64,000 nucleotides of DNA from an uncultured Sphingomonas sp. (GTDB taxonomy: Bacteria; Pseudomonadota; Alphaproteobacteria; Sphingomonadales; Sphingomonadaceae): positions 1-64,000 of the forward strand of contig NZ_CADCVZ010000002.1 in NCBI RefSeq assembly GCF_902806265.1. Reading direction: 5' to 3'. The notes under the pieces are model-generated. The model ran no database searches and had not been told where the DNA came from. It saw nothing but the letters and a program-made list of their open reading frames with translations. Shown here piece by piece: positions 52,839-62,098 of this stretch (position 1 is the stretch's first letter; every line of letters begins with the position of its first letter). A program made the position numbers and the translations under genes.

Positions 52839-54213
52839 AGTGCTGGTGGTTGATGACGAGGCAGACATCAGGGAGCTGGTCGCGGGCGTCCTGGAGGACG
52901 AGGGCTATGCCGTCCGCTCCGCTGCCAACAGCACCGACGCGCTGGAGGCGATCGAGGAGCGGCGCCCCAGCCTGGTGCTGCTCGACGTGTGGCTGCAGGG
53001 TTCGCGCCTCGACGGCTTGCAGCTGCTCGAGGAGGTCAAGCGGCGTGATCCCACCATGCCGGTGCTGATGATCTCCGGCCATGGCAACCTCGACACGGCG
53101 GTGGCGGCGATCCGCGAAGGCGCGATCGATTTTATCGAGAAGCCGTTCGAAGCGGGTCGCCTGCTGCACCTGGTCGGACGCGCGACCGAGACCGATCGTC
53201 TACGTCGTGAGAACGCCACCTTGCGTGAGCGAGCCGGGCACGATGAGCAACTGAATGGTAGTTCGGTATCGATCAACACGGTCCGCGCGACCCTGAAACG
53301 CGTCGCGCCGACTGGTAGCCGCGTCATGATCACCGGCCCAGCCGGGGTCGGCAAGGAAATCGCAGCCCGTACCATTCACGGCTGGAGCACGCGGGCGTCC
53401 GCCCCCTTCATCGTCGTTTCGTCGGCAATGATGGCCCCTGAACGGGTAGAAGAGGAACTGTTCGGCGCCGAGGCCGAGGGAGTGGCAAGGCCGGGATTTC
53501 TGGAACAGGCGCATGGCGGAACGCTGTTCCTAGACGAGATCGCCGACATGCCGCTCACCACGCAAGGCAAGATCCTGCGGGTGCTGACCGACCAGAGCTT
53601 CACGCGGGTCGGCGGGTCGCGACCAGTCAAGGTCGACGTGCGAGTACTGTCAGCGACATCCCGCAGCCTTCAGGACGAGATCATGAACGGGCGTTTCCGA
53701 GAGGACCTCTACTATCGGCTCAACGTCGTCCCTGTCCGGATCCCGCCCCTGCGGGAGCGGCGCGAGGACATACCGGAGATCGCCCAGCACTTCCTGGCAC
53801 GCTTCGCGGCCGAGCGGCGGGCGCCTTCGCCAAGCCTGTCGGAAGAAGCGTTGGCCGCTTTGCAGGCCCATGATTGGCCGGGTAACGTCCGGCAATTGCG
53901 CAACATCATCGAGCGGACGGTTATTCTCGCGCCGTCGGACCGGCTCGGGCGCATCGATGTTGATCTTCTGCCGCCGGAAATCATCGACGGCAATCGCTCC
54001 AACGGCGTCAACAGCGCGACTCTCTCGATCATGGGATCGCCGCTGCGGGAAGCGCGCGAAAGCTTTGAACGGGAATACCTCCGGGTACAGATCCGCCGGT
54101 TTTCCGGCAACATCTCCCGCACGGCGTCGTTCATCGGAATGGAGCGTTCCGCTTTGCACCGCAAGCTCAAGGCACTCGGCTTAGGCGACAAGGGACACAA
54201 TGGCGAAGATTAG
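52828..54213 (+). CDS. ntrX: Response regulator NtrX
   Basis: 461 residues: receiver domain (phospho-Asp53, LLDVWL), AAA+ domain with Walker A GPAGVGKE and LDEIADMP, and a C-terminal Fis-type HTH (NISRTASFIGMERSALHRKLK). The GAFTGA loop needed for sigma-54 contact is replaced by GAEAEGVARP, as in other alphaproteobacterial NtrX proteins. ATG 52828 overlaps the ntrY stop by 11 bp. Confidence 0.95.
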   Translation: MALEVLVVDDEADIRELVAGVLEDEGYAVRSAANSTDALEAIEERRPSLVLLDVWLQGSRLDGLQLLEEVKRRDPTMPVLMISGHGNLDTAVAAIREGAIDFIEKPFEAGRLLHLVGRATETDRLRRENATLRERAGHDEQLNGSSVSINTVRATLKRVAPTGSRVMITGPAGVGKEIAARTIHGWSTRASAPFIVVSSAMMAPERVEEELFGAEAEGVARPGFLEQAHGGTLFLDEIADMPLTTQGKILRVLTDQSFTRVGGSRPVKVDVRVLSATSRSLQDEIMNGRFREDLYYRLNVVPVRIPPLRERREDIPEIAQHFLARFAAERRAPSPSLSEEALAALQAHDWPGNVRQLRNIIERTVILAPSDRLGRIDVDLLPPEIIDGNRSNGVNSATLSIMGSPLREARESFEREYLRVQIRRFSGNISRTASFIGMERSALHRKLKALGLGDKGHNGED

Positions 54214-54227
54214 AAAAGGCGTAAGTA

Positions 54228-54722
54228 GTGCCGGATAAGCCCCTGAGTTTGCAAGATCATTTCCTGAACAGCCTGCGTCGTTCCAAGACTCCGGTCACGA
54301 TCTTCCTGGTGAAAGGGGTGAAGCTCCAAGGCGTGATCACCTGGTTCGATGCTTTCTCCCTGCTGCTCCGGCGCGAGGGGGTGAACCAGCTGATCTACAA
54401 GCACGCGATGTCGACGATTATGCCTTCGTCCCCGCCCACCGACCTGGAGCTGTCAGGGTTCATCGGGGATCGGGTGGCGGAAGGCCGCGCCACCCTGCAA
54501 GATCGTTTCCTTACCGCCGCAACCCGCCAAAGCGAGCCGATGACCGTGTTCCTGGTAAATGGCGTCATGCTGCAGGGGGAGGTGCTGGCGTTCAACCGCT
54601 TCTCCATGCTGCTCGGCCGCCGCGGCCAACTGCAATTGGTGTACAAGCATGCGGTGTCGACCATGCAGCCCGGCCGCTCCTTGATGCTCGGCAACGGCGA
54701 CGACGAGGAGGGCGGCTCGTGA
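54228..54722 (+). CDS. hfq: RNA chaperone Hfq with two tandem Sm domains
   Basis: 164 residues, twice the usual length. First Sm domain at 8-66 ([30 protein letters not shown] ... [10 protein letters not shown]), second at 90-148 ([30 protein letters not shown] ... [10 protein letters not shown]). Both keep the proximal-face YKH motif (residues 57-59 and 139-141). Rim arginines (Arg17, Arg18) occur only in the first, and the second has Met114 in place of the first's Lys32. Tail acidic ([10 protein letters not shown]). GTG start with AAAAGG site. The tandem form recalls Novosphingobium Hfq. Confidence 0.96.
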   Translation: MPDKPLSLQDHFLNSLRRSKTPVTIFLVKGVKLQGVITWFDAFSLLLRREGVNQLIYKHAMSTIMPSSPPTDLELSGFIGDRVAEGRATLQDRFLTAATRQSEPMTVFLVNGVMLQGEVLAFNRFSMLLGRRGQLQLVYKHAVSTMQPGRSLMLGNGDDEEGGS

Positions 54723-56017
54723 GCGGCTTCGGCAGGGCGTCGGAAGACGGCATCGCGCGGGGCGAGAGGGCGGTGTTGGTGCTCCCCGATCGGAGCGGCG
54801 AGCCCAATAGCCGCTCGATCGACGCGCGACTGGACGAAGCGGCCGGCCTCGCCGCCGCGATCGGCATCGACGTGGTCGCCCGGCGTGCGCTCCGCATCCG
54901 CCAGCCGCGCCCGGCCACACTGTTCGGCAAGGGGCAGGGCGAGGAGATCGGCGGCTTGGCTGGCGAACATCAGGCAGGATTGCTGATCGTCGATGCGGCG
55001 CTGACCCCCGTGCAGCAGAAGAACCTGGAAGAGCAGACCAAGACCAAGGTGATCGACCGAACGGGCCTAATCCTCGAAATCTTCGGAGAACGGGCCGCTA
55101 CCGCGGAGGGACGCCTGCAGGTCGAGCTCGCGCATCTCGATTATCAGGCGGGGCGCTTGGTCCGGAGCTGGACCCACCTCGAGCGGCAGCGCGGCGGCTT
55201 CGGCTTCTTGGGCGGACCGGGCGAAACCCAGATCGAGGCCGACCGTCGGCTGATCCGTGACCGGATGGCGCGCATCCGCAAGGAGCTGGAGCAGGTCCGC
55301 CGCACCCGCGGGCTTCACCGCGACCGCCGTCAGCGCGCTCCTTGGCCGATCATCGCGCTCGTCGGCTACACCAATGCCGGCAAGTCGACGTTATTCAACC
55401 GAATGACCCGCGCCGACGTGTTTGCGGAGAACCTGCTGTTCGCCACGCTCGATCCAACCATGCGTGAGGTCAAGATCCCGGGGTTCGACAAGGCCATCCT
55501 GTCGGACACGGTGGGGTTTGTGTCCAATCTGCCGACCGAGCTGGTGGCGGCGTTTCGCGCGACCTTGGAAGAGGTAAGCTCTGCGGACCTGATCCTGCAC
55601 GTGCGCGACATCTCGCATCCGGACAGCGAGGCGCAGAAGGCCGATGTGGAGGGCGTGCTGACGACACTAGGGCTGAACGAGGAAGGGGCGCCGCCGCGGC
55701 TCGAACTCTGGAACAAGATCGACCTGCTCGAAGGCGATGATCGGGAGGCCATGCTTAACGAAGCTGCGCGGCGGGAGGATGTCGTGGCGATCTCGGCCGT
55801 TGACGGGTCCGGGCTGGACGACTTGCGCGACATCGTCGGCCAACGGCTGCGCGGCTCCGCAACGGTGCACCATGTCAGCCTGCCGGTGGCGGATGGTGGC
55901 AAGCTCGCTTGGCTTCACTCGCGCGGGGAGGTGCTGGACAGTCGCTCCGAAGGAGAGACGATCGACGTTGCCGTGCGGCTGAGCCCGGAGAATTGGACCC
56001 GCTTTCAGTCGCTCTGA
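54719..56017 (+). CDS. hflX: GTPase HflX
   Basis: 432 residues. N-terminal HflX domain ([22 protein letters not shown]), glycine-rich linker [23 protein letters not shown] domain with G1 [10 protein letters not shown]3 [18 protein letters not shown] and G4 NKID. Ribosome-splitting GTPase in stress. GTG start overlaps the hfq stop (4 bp). Its 3' end overlaps mazG by 13 bp. Confidence 0.96.
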   Translation: MSGFGRASEDGIARGERAVLVLPDRSGEPNSRSIDARLDEAAGLAAAIGIDVVARRALRIRQPRPATLFGKGQGEEIGGLAGEHQAGLLIVDAALTPVQQKNLEEQTKTKVIDRTGLILEIFGERAATAEGRLQVELAHLDYQAGRLVRSWTHLERQRGGFGFLGGPGETQIEADRRLIRDRMARIRKELEQVRRTRGLHRDRRQRAPWPIIALVGYTNAGKSTLFNRMTRADVFAENLLFATLDPTMREVKIPGFDKAILSDTVGFVSNLPTELVAAFRATLEEVSSADLILHVRDISHPDSEAQKADVEGVLTTLGLNEEGAPPRLELWNKIDLLEGDDREAMLNEAARREDVVAISAVDGSGLDDLRDIVGQRLRGSATVHHVSLPVADGGKLAWLHSRGEVLDSRSEGETIDVAVRLSPENWTRFQSL

Positions 56018-56808
56018 GCCTTAGCGGCTGCCCAGAGCGCTTCCTTTTCGTCTAGGCCTAAATCGGCGAAGCCAGGCGCCTGCTCGATCTGCCGGAAGCG
56101 CCGCTCGAACTTTGCATTCGCTTTCCGCAGAGCCTCTTCCGGAGCAATCCTAAGAAAGCGTGCGAGGTTCACGACGGCAAACAGCAGGTCGCCTAGCTCT
56201 TCCTCGCGATGAGCTTCATCGGCGGCCGCCTCCAGCTCGGCGAGTTCCTCGGCGATCTTCGCCTTGGGGCCGCTGGCATCGGGCCAGTCGAACCCCGTAC
56301 GGGCAGCGCGCTTCTGCAGCTTGGCCGCTCGCTCGAGTGCGGGCAGAGCCAATGCAATGCCAGCGAGCGCGCTTGGGTCGGACCCGCCGGAGCGTTCCTC
56401 CGCCTTGATCTTTTCCCAGAGGTGGTGCCCACCGTCCGGCGCGCTCCCGAAGATATGGGGGTGGCGGCGCTCCATCTTGTCGCAAATGCCGTTGAGCACG
56501 TCGGCCAGGCTGAAATGTCCGGCCTCGCTAGCCATCTGAGCATGGAAGACTACCTGAAGCTGTAGGTCGCCGAGTTCGTCACGAAGCGCCATCATGTCAT
56601 CGCGATCGATCGCGTCAGCGACCTCGTAAGCTTCCTCGACCGTGTAGGGCGCAATGGTCGCGAAACTCTGCGCGCGATCCCATTCGCAGCCGCGGTCCGG
56701 ATCACGGAGCCGCGCCATGACTTCCGCCAATCGTACCAGCGCCTGAGCTGCTGCCGTCCAGTCGGTCGAACTTAACCTAGCGGCAACCGCTGCGGGGGAC
56801 CCCGTCAA
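56005..56808 (-). CDS. mazG: Nucleoside triphosphate pyrophosphohydrolase MazG
   Basis: 267 residues from a TTG at 56808. MazG has two repeats of the MazG motif: ARLRDPDRGCEWDRAQSFATIAPYTVEEAYEVADAI with EE(x)nE/D metal site and DELGDLQLQVVFHAQMA, then GPKAKIAEELAELEAAADEAHREEELGDLLFAVVNLARFL. House-cleaning of aberrant NTPs. TTG was chosen because GAGG lies 7 bases before it and it gives the usual N-terminus; no ATG or GTG fits. Confidence 0.92.
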   Translation of the reverse strand: MTGSPAAVAARLSSTDWTAAAQALVRLAEVMARLRDPDRGCEWDRAQSFATIAPYTVEEAYEVADAIDRDDMMALRDELGDLQLQVVFHAQMASEAGHFSLADVLNGICDKMERRHPHIFGSAPDGGHHLWEKIKAEERSGGSDPSALAGIALALPALERAAKLQKRAARTGFDWPDASGPKAKIAEELAELEAAADEAHREEELGDLLFAVVNLARFLRIAPEEALRKANAKFERRFRQIEQAPGFADLGLDEKEALWAAAKAQSD

Positions 56809-56882
56809 ATCACATCCTCGCCAAGTATGATAATACACATTATGTAAAGGTTGCCTTAGCGTTGGTGGTCGTGCCTTGCTGT

Positions 56883-57470
56883 TCAGGCCTCGAGGATGAG
56901 CCAGCGCCCTTCGACGCTCCAGCGCCTGAGCGTCGAAAGCCAATTCATCCCGAGCACGTTGAGGTCGTCGTTCGCTGCGACATGGATCGCCATGTTCTCG
57001 CGCTCGATATCCTTGACGTTGAGCGTCCGTGCTCGCCCGAGAGCTACGCGGATGATGCCGTTGCCCGTGCGGACTAGCTGACCGCGGTTCGGGTCGATCC
57101 TCAAGCCGGTCTGCATGGCGGTCGCCTGATCCACGGTGGTCATGGTGGCGCCGCTGTCGATCAGGAAGCGCACCGGAACATCGTTGACCTGGCCCTCGAC
57201 CCAGAAGTGACCGTCGATCGCCATTGGAATGCGGATCTGCCGGCCGACTTCGACTGGCTGTCCAGTCGCCTCCGAGCGCAATCGCTGCGCCACATAGCCG
57301 AGGTCGTCCCGGAAGGTGAACACAACGAAGCCGGCGCCGAAGATCGCCAGCCAGGCGAGCGCCATGGTCAGCATGCTACCGACCCGGCCACGCCGTCCGA
57401 TCAGGCTTCCGGCGACTAGCATGAGCGCCATGAGAAGGTACAGGCTGCCGAGATGAAGATCGTTGGTCAC
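56883..57470 (-). CDS. Retropepsin-like aspartic protease, membrane-anchored (copy 1)
   Basis: 195 residues. Two N-terminal spans (LYLLMALMLVAGSLIG; MALAWLAIFGAGFVVFTF), then a retropepsin-like domain with catalytic Asp105 in FLIDSGATMTTV, and a conserved ending GMNWLSTLRRWSVEGRWLIL. TIGR02281-type clan AA family. GTG start at 57470 is set by alignment with copy 2, whose start and length (196) coincide. The second copy ends 22 bp upstream. Substrate unknown. Confidence 0.85.
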   Translation of the reverse strand: MTNDLHLGSLYLLMALMLVAGSLIGRRGRVGSMLTMALAWLAIFGAGFVVFTFRDDLGYVAQRLRSEATGQPVEVGRQIRIPMAIDGHFWVEGQVNDVPVRFLIDSGATMTTVDQATAMQTGLRIDPNRGQLVRTGNGIIRVALGRARTLNVKDIERENMAIHVAANDDLNVLGMNWLSTLRRWSVEGRWLILEA

Positions 57471-57492
57471 AAAGCTGAAGTGGGCGCTGGGC

Positions 57493-58083
57493 TCAAGGTT
57501 GCAAGACCAACGTCCGGCCCTGCACCCCCCATCCTTCAAGCGACGAAAGAGTGTTCATCCCCAGCACGTTAAGGCCCTCCTGCTCGGCGACCAGGACCGC
57601 CACATCCGACAGCCGGATCGGTCCCATCTGCAGCCGCTCGGCGCGGGCGGGGCGCATCCGCACGGTCCCGTTCGCCGTCTCCACTTCAGCCACCCGCATG
57701 CCCGTTTCGATCCTGGCAGCATCGGCGACTTTGCGCGAAATGGTGGTGACCGAAGCGCCGCTATCGACCAGGAAGCGCACGGGCGCGCTGTTTACTCGGG
57801 CGTCGACCCAGAAATGGCCATCCTCCTGCATGGGGATCCGCAGCTCGCCTCCAGCCCCTTCCACCGTCGACGCACCGAAAGCTTCGTCGCGCAACTTATT
57901 GCCGAGACTAGAAAAATCGCTTCGAAACGCGAACAAAGCGAAGCCCACTCCGAAGATCGCGACCCAGGCGAGCACGATCTTCGCCGCCTTGCCGATCGGC
58001 ATCCGCATGCCGAACAGCGAGCTGGCGACCAGCAGGAGGCAGAGGAGCAGGTACAGCGCACTGGGCGCACTATCGTCGGCCAT
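57493..58083 (-). CDS. Retropepsin-like aspartic protease, membrane-anchored (copy 2)
   Basis: 196 residues, same architecture as the adjacent copy: two spans (ALYLLLCLLLVASSLFG; IVLAWVAIFGVGFALFAF), catalytic Asp107 in FLVDSGASVTTIS, ending LGMNTLSSLEGWGVQGRTLVL. Divergent from copy 1 at most positions, so the duplication is old. ATG at 58083 lies one base before the MBL gene's stop, so the two are co-transcribed. Retropepsins dimerise; the copies might form a heterodimer (inference). Confidence 0.85.
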   Translation of the reverse strand: MADDSAPSALYLLLCLLLVASSLFGMRMPIGKAAKIVLAWVAIFGVGFALFAFRSDFSSLGNKLRDEAFGASTVEGAGGELRIPMQEDGHFWVDARVNSAPVRFLVDSGASVTTISRKVADAARIETGMRVAEVETANGTVRMRPARAERLQMGPIRLSDVAVLVAEQEGLNVLGMNTLSSLEGWGVQGRTLVLQP

Positions 58084-58848
58084 CTAGAGCTTGATCTCCA
58101 TGCCGTCATGAGCGGGAGCTGCCCAGTCCGGAAGCTCGGCGCTAAGCTCCCCCACATCCATGCTGTTGTCGAGATGGCTTAGGACAAGCTGCCCGACCTG
58201 GAGCTGGCGCGCCCAGCCGAGCACTGCATCCAGGTGCGCGTGCGTCGGGTGCGGCCTTCGTCGGAGGCAATCGGCAACCCACACGTCCATGCCTTCATAT
58301 AATGCCGCCATGGCGTCGTTGAGCCGGTGGAAGTCGATCGCGTAGCCAAGGCTTCGACCCCCTTCGTCGAACCTGATGCCCAACGAGGTGATTTGGCCAT
58401 GCGGCTGGTCGCAGAAGCGCACGGTCGCCTCGCCGACCGTCCAATCACCTGCAATCGGCTGTGCGCGGGCCACCGCCGGGTAGAGAGCCGTGCCGCTGAA
58501 CAGGTAACCAAACCGTGCCTGCACCCGCTCCATCAGGTCGGCGCGGCCGTGCACCGCAACCTGGTCCCCGCGATTGTGCGCGAGCTGCCGGATATCGTCG
58601 AGGCCATGGCAATGGTCCGCATGATCGTGGGTGATGATCACGCGGTCGACCTCCCCTCGCCCGGCGGCGTTTAGCTGTTCGCGCATGTCCGGCCCGCAAT
58701 CGATCAGGAGCGTCTCGCCGCCGACCTCCGCAAGCGCGGCTGCCCGGGTACGGCGGTTGCGCGGCTCCGCTGGGCTGCATCGCCCCCAATCGTTGCCGAT
58801 GCGCGGTACTCCCGACGATGTCCCACAACCGAGAATGCGGAACCTCAC
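58084..58848 (-). CDS. MBL-fold metallohydrolase (PhnP-like phosphodiesterase)
   Basis: 254 residues with the metallo-beta-lactamase motif THDHADHCHGLDDIR and GTSSGVPRIGNDW at the N-terminus, the PhnP/RNase Z-related form that cleaves cyclic or phosphodiester bonds. Downstream of tatD with a 4-bp overlap. Co-occurrence of this protein with tatD and metG is common in Alphaproteobacteria. Confidence 0.92.
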   Translation of the reverse strand: MRFRILGCGTSSGVPRIGNDWGRCSPAEPRNRRTRAAALAEVGGETLLIDCGPDMREQLNAAGRGEVDRVIITHDHADHCHGLDDIRQLAHNRGDQVAVHGRADLMERVQARFGYLFSGTALYPAVARAQPIAGDWTVGEATVRFCDQPHGQITSLGIRFDEGGRSLGYAIDFHRLNDAMAALYEGMDVWVADCLRRRPHPTHAHLDAVLGWARQLQVGQLVLSHLDNSMDVGELSAELPDWAAPAHDGMEIKL

Positions 58849-59615
58849 CGCGCCGCCCTGTGGAACAGCCGGTAGAAATTGGCGGTGGTCTGTTCGGCGA
58901 GCACCTCCGGAGCGACGCCGCGCAGGTCCGCCAGGAAGGCCGCTGTGTCCGCTACGAACGCCGGCTCGCAGGTCTTCCCGCGGTTCGGGACGGGCGCAAG
59001 AAAGGGCGCGTCAGTTTCGACCAGCAGGCGTTCGTCGGGAACGATCCTGGCGACCTCCTGCAGCCCCTTGGCGTTCTTGAAGGTGACGATGCCGGACAGG
59101 GACACGTAGTAGCCGAGTTCCAGGCCCTGCTCCGCCAGCCAGCGAGTGCCGGTGAAACAGTGCAGCACGCCGCCGACCCCGTTCTCCTCGCGGAGGATCG
59201 CGGCAGTGTCCCCTTCCGCGTCCCGGGTATGGATCACGAGCGGCAGACCGCTCTCGCGGGCGGCGGCGATGTGCGCGCGGAAGCGGTCACGCTGAGCGCC
59301 GCGATCGGACTTGTTGTAATGATAGTCGAGCCCGCACTCACCGACCGCCACCACCTTCGGGTGAGCGGCCGCCTGCACGAGCGTGTCGGTCCCAAGATCG
59401 GGGTGCGCGTCGGCTTCGTGCGGGTGAACGCCGACGGTTGCCCAGACGTCATCATGGCGTTCGGCTGCCGCCATGACGTCGCGCCACTCCGACTGCCGGG
59501 TCGAGATATTGAGAAACCCGCTTACGCCCCTCGCCCGCGCGCGGTCCAGCACACCGGTCTCGTCCTCGACCAAGCCCGGGTAGTTAAGGTGGCAATGGCT
59601 GTCGATCAGAGTCAT
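58845..59615 (-). CDS. TatD family metal-dependent deoxyribonuclease
   Basis: 256 residues, TIM-barrel. HxH pair in LIDSHCHLNYP, plus GVHPHEA, GECGLDYHY, PLVIHTRDA, GVLHCFTG and LVETDAPFLAP. DNase/3'-exonuclease of the TatD/YcfH type. ATG at 59615 overlaps the metG stop as ATGA. Confidence 0.94.
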   Translation of the reverse strand: MTLIDSHCHLNYPGLVEDETGVLDRARARGVSGFLNISTRQSEWRDVMAAAERHDDVWATVGVHPHEADAHPDLGTDTLVQAAAHPKVVAVGECGLDYHYNKSDRGAQRDRFRAHIAAARESGLPLVIHTRDAEGDTAAILREENGVGGVLHCFTGTRWLAEQGLELGYYVSLSGIVTFKNAKGLQEVARIVPDERLLVETDAPFLAPVPNRGKTCEPAFVADTAAFLADLRGVAPEVLAEQTTANFYRLFHRAAR

Positions 59616-61108
59616 GCGGCGACGTCCAGCTCCAACCGCGGGAAGATCGGTTGGGGCTGGCCAACGCGACCCTCGCGGCGGCCTTCGTCCAGGTAGGCCA
59701 GAAGCTTGCCGGCAGCGCCGGGAACGACCGGCTCCACCGCTTGGGTCAGGTGCCGCACGGCCTCGGCCAAGGTCCCGAGCACCGCCGCCATTCGCTGAGG
59801 GTCGGTCTTCCGCAGGGCCCAAGGCGCGGCGGCATCAACGTAGGCGTTGCACGCGAACACCCCGGCCATCCAGGCTTCCAGGCCCGCCGAAAAGGACAGC
59901 TGCTCAAATTCGGCCGCGAGCCTGCTGGTGCTGAAACGCACCTGCTCGAGCAGTGCAACATCCTGCAGTAGCTCACCTGGCGGCGGAACAACGCCCTCCA
60001 GGTTCTTGAAGATCATAGAAAAGGTACGCTGGGCCAGGTTACCGAAGCTATTTGCCAGCTCGGCGTTGGCACGGGACACGATCGCCTCGTCCGAGTAGCT
60101 GCCGTCCTGCCCGAAGCTGATCTCGCGCAGGAGGAAATAGCGCAGCTGATCGACCCCGTAGCGCTCGGCCAGCGCAAGCGGGTCGACGACGTTGCCGAGC
60201 GACTTGGACATCTTCTCTCCGCGCGCCAGGAGGAAGCCGTGGCCGAACACCTGCCGCGGCAGCGGCAGGCCGGCGCTCATCAGGAAGGCCGGCCAGTAGA
60301 CGGCATGGAAGCGCACGATATCCTTGCCGATGAGATGGATGTCGGCCGGCCAGAAGCGCGCGAACTCGCCATTTCGCTCGGGGAAGCCGATCCCGGTCAT
60401 GTAGGTGGTGAGCGCATCGACCCACACGTACATGACGTGCTCCGGCGAGCCGGGCACGGGCACGCCCCAGTCGAAGCTCGTCCGCGAGACGCTGAGATCC
60501 TTGAGCCCGCCTTCGACGAAGCGGACGACTTCGTTGCGGCGGCCTTCCGGCCGGATGAAGCCGGGCTGCTCCGCGTAGAGCTTCAGCAGCGGCTCGGCGT
60601 AGCGCGACAGGCGAAAGAACCAGGTCTCCTCCGTGGTCCACTCGACCGGAGTGCCCTGGGGCGAAAGCTTCTCCCCGCCTTCCCCTCCGATCAGTTCGTC
60701 CTCGTCGTAAAAGGCTTCGTCGCGGACCGAGTACCAGCCTTCGTAGCGGTCCAGGTACAGGTCGCCGGAAGCTTCCATGGCCTTCCACAAAGCAATGCTG
60801 GCTTGGTGGTGATGCGGCTCAGTGGTGCGCACGAAGGCATCATAGCTGATATTCAGATCGTCGCACATCTGTCGGAAATGATTCGACATCTCGTCCGCGA
60901 ACTCAAGCGTGTCGCGGCCTTGCACGCGGGCGGTTTGGACCATCTTGAGGCCATGCTCGTCGGTGCCGGTGACCAGCCGCACGTCGCGTCCTTGAGTACG
61001 CTGAAAACGAGCGATGACGTCGGCGGCAATGGCCTCATAGGCATGGCCGATGTGGGGACGGCCGTTGGGGTAGCTGATTGCGGTAGTGATGTAGAAGGGC
61101 TCGGGCAT
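59612..61108 (-). CDS. metG: Methionine--tRNA ligase
   Basis: 498 residues. Class I synthetase: HIGH motif as PHIGHAYEA (residues 17-25), KMSKS as EKMSKSLGN, and an anticodon-binding helical domain. The insert lacks the paired zinc-cysteines of the long form, and there is no C-terminal EMAP-like domain. Normal for the lineage. Confidence 0.97.
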   Translation of the reverse strand: MPEPFYITTAISYPNGRPHIGHAYEAIAADVIARFQRTQGRDVRLVTGTDEHGLKMVQTARVQGRDTLEFADEMSNHFRQMCDDLNISYDAFVRTTEPHHHQASIALWKAMEASGDLYLDRYEGWYSVRDEAFYDEDELIGGEGGEKLSPQGTPVEWTTEETWFFRLSRYAEPLLKLYAEQPGFIRPEGRRNEVVRFVEGGLKDLSVSRTSFDWGVPVPGSPEHVMYVWVDALTTYMTGIGFPERNGEFARFWPADIHLIGKDIVRFHAVYWPAFLMSAGLPLPRQVFGHGFLLARGEKMSKSLGNVVDPLALAERYGVDQLRYFLLREISFGQDGSYSDEAIVSRANAELANSFGNLAQRTFSMIFKNLEGVVPPPGELLQDVALLEQVRFSTSRLAAEFEQLSFSAGLEAWMAGVFACNAYVDAAAPWALRKTDPQRMAAVLGTLAEAVRHLTQAVEPVVPGAAGKLLAYLDEGRREGRVGQPQPIFPRLELDVAA

Positions 61109-61120
61109 GTCGCCGCCGCC

Positions 61121-62098
61121 CTACCCGTCGCCGGTCGTCGCGGCAACGGAAGCAAGAATGTTGCCCATCTGGAAGGTCGCGGCGGCCGGATCGAGGGACA
61201 AGCGCGGCGCCATGGCGGCGGTTTCCCGGGCCTTGGCGTAGGCGTCCAACGCCCGCTGCCGGCGCGCCCCCTCGTGCACCTTGGCCTCGCGGGCGATCAG
61301 CGCCGGGGCCAACTCCAGGAACGCGAGGTAGCGCGGCGCGGCCGCCTTGAGCGCCAGCGCGCCGGCCAGCTTGGACCGGCGCAGGTTGCGAGGATCGCCG
61401 TCCTGCATGATGGCGGCGGCCTCCGCCTCCAGCGGTGCGAGGTCCAGTTCGGCGAAGGCGAGTGCGCGGCCGACGCTGCCGTTGGCAAGCGCGGCCAGCT
61501 TGTCTCGCTTGTGCTCCGGCACGTCCGGCAGCACTTCGGCAAGCGCCGACGTCATGGCGGCGTCGTCCAGCCGGGCGAGATCCACCCGACGGCAGCGCGA
61601 GCGGATGGTCGGCAGGAGGCGCCCGGGCGCATGGCTCACCAGGAAGAAGATGCTGTTGGCGGGCGGCTCCTCCAGCATCTTGAGCAGCGCGTTGGCGGCG
61701 TTGGGCTCGAGGTCGTCAACGCAGTCGATCACCACGGCGCGCCAAGGCGACAAGGCCGGCGCCAATGCGAATAGGTCACCAAGCTTGCGCACCTGCGCGA
61801 TCGTGATGTTGCGGCGGAGGTCGCCCTTGTCGTTCGGCTCGCGCTCGAGGCGGCGAAAGTCGGGGTGGCTCCCGGCCGCGATCAGGGCGGCAATGGGGTG
61901 ATCTTCCGGCGTGGCCAGGCTAGGCAGCGTCACCGCGGGGCCCGCGGCCTCCGCCAGCAGGCGCAATGACGCTAGGTCGGCGAAGCGCGCTTTGCCGACG
62001 CCGCGGGGACCGGTGAGCAGCCAGGCATGGTGCAGGGTCCCGCTGTCCCGCGCGGCTGTGAACGCCGCCACCGCCCTGTCCTGGCCATACAGGCTCAC
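61121..62098 (-). CDS. holB: DNA polymerase III delta' subunit
   Basis: 325 residues. AAA+ clamp-loader protein with Walker-A-like GPRGVGKARFA, LLKMLEEPPANSIFFLVSHAPGRLLPTIRSRC sensor segment, and C-terminal collar-like helices. Assembles the clamp loader. Stops 12 bp before the metG start; overlaps tmk by 4 bp. Confidence 0.93.
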   Translation of the reverse strand: MSLYGQDRAVAAFTAARDSGTLHHAWLLTGPRGVGKARFADLASLRLLAEAAGPAVTLPSLATPEDHPIAALIAAGSHPDFRRLEREPNDKGDLRRNITIAQVRKLGDLFALAPALSPWRAVVIDCVDDLEPNAANALLKMLEEPPANSIFFLVSHAPGRLLPTIRSRCRRVDLARLDDAAMTSALAEVLPDVPEHKRDKLAALANGSVGRALAFAELDLAPLEAEAAAIMQDGDPRNLRRSKLAGALALKAAAPRYLAFLELAPALIAREAKVHEGARRQRALDAYAKARETAAMAPRLSLDPAAATFQMGNILASVAATTGDG

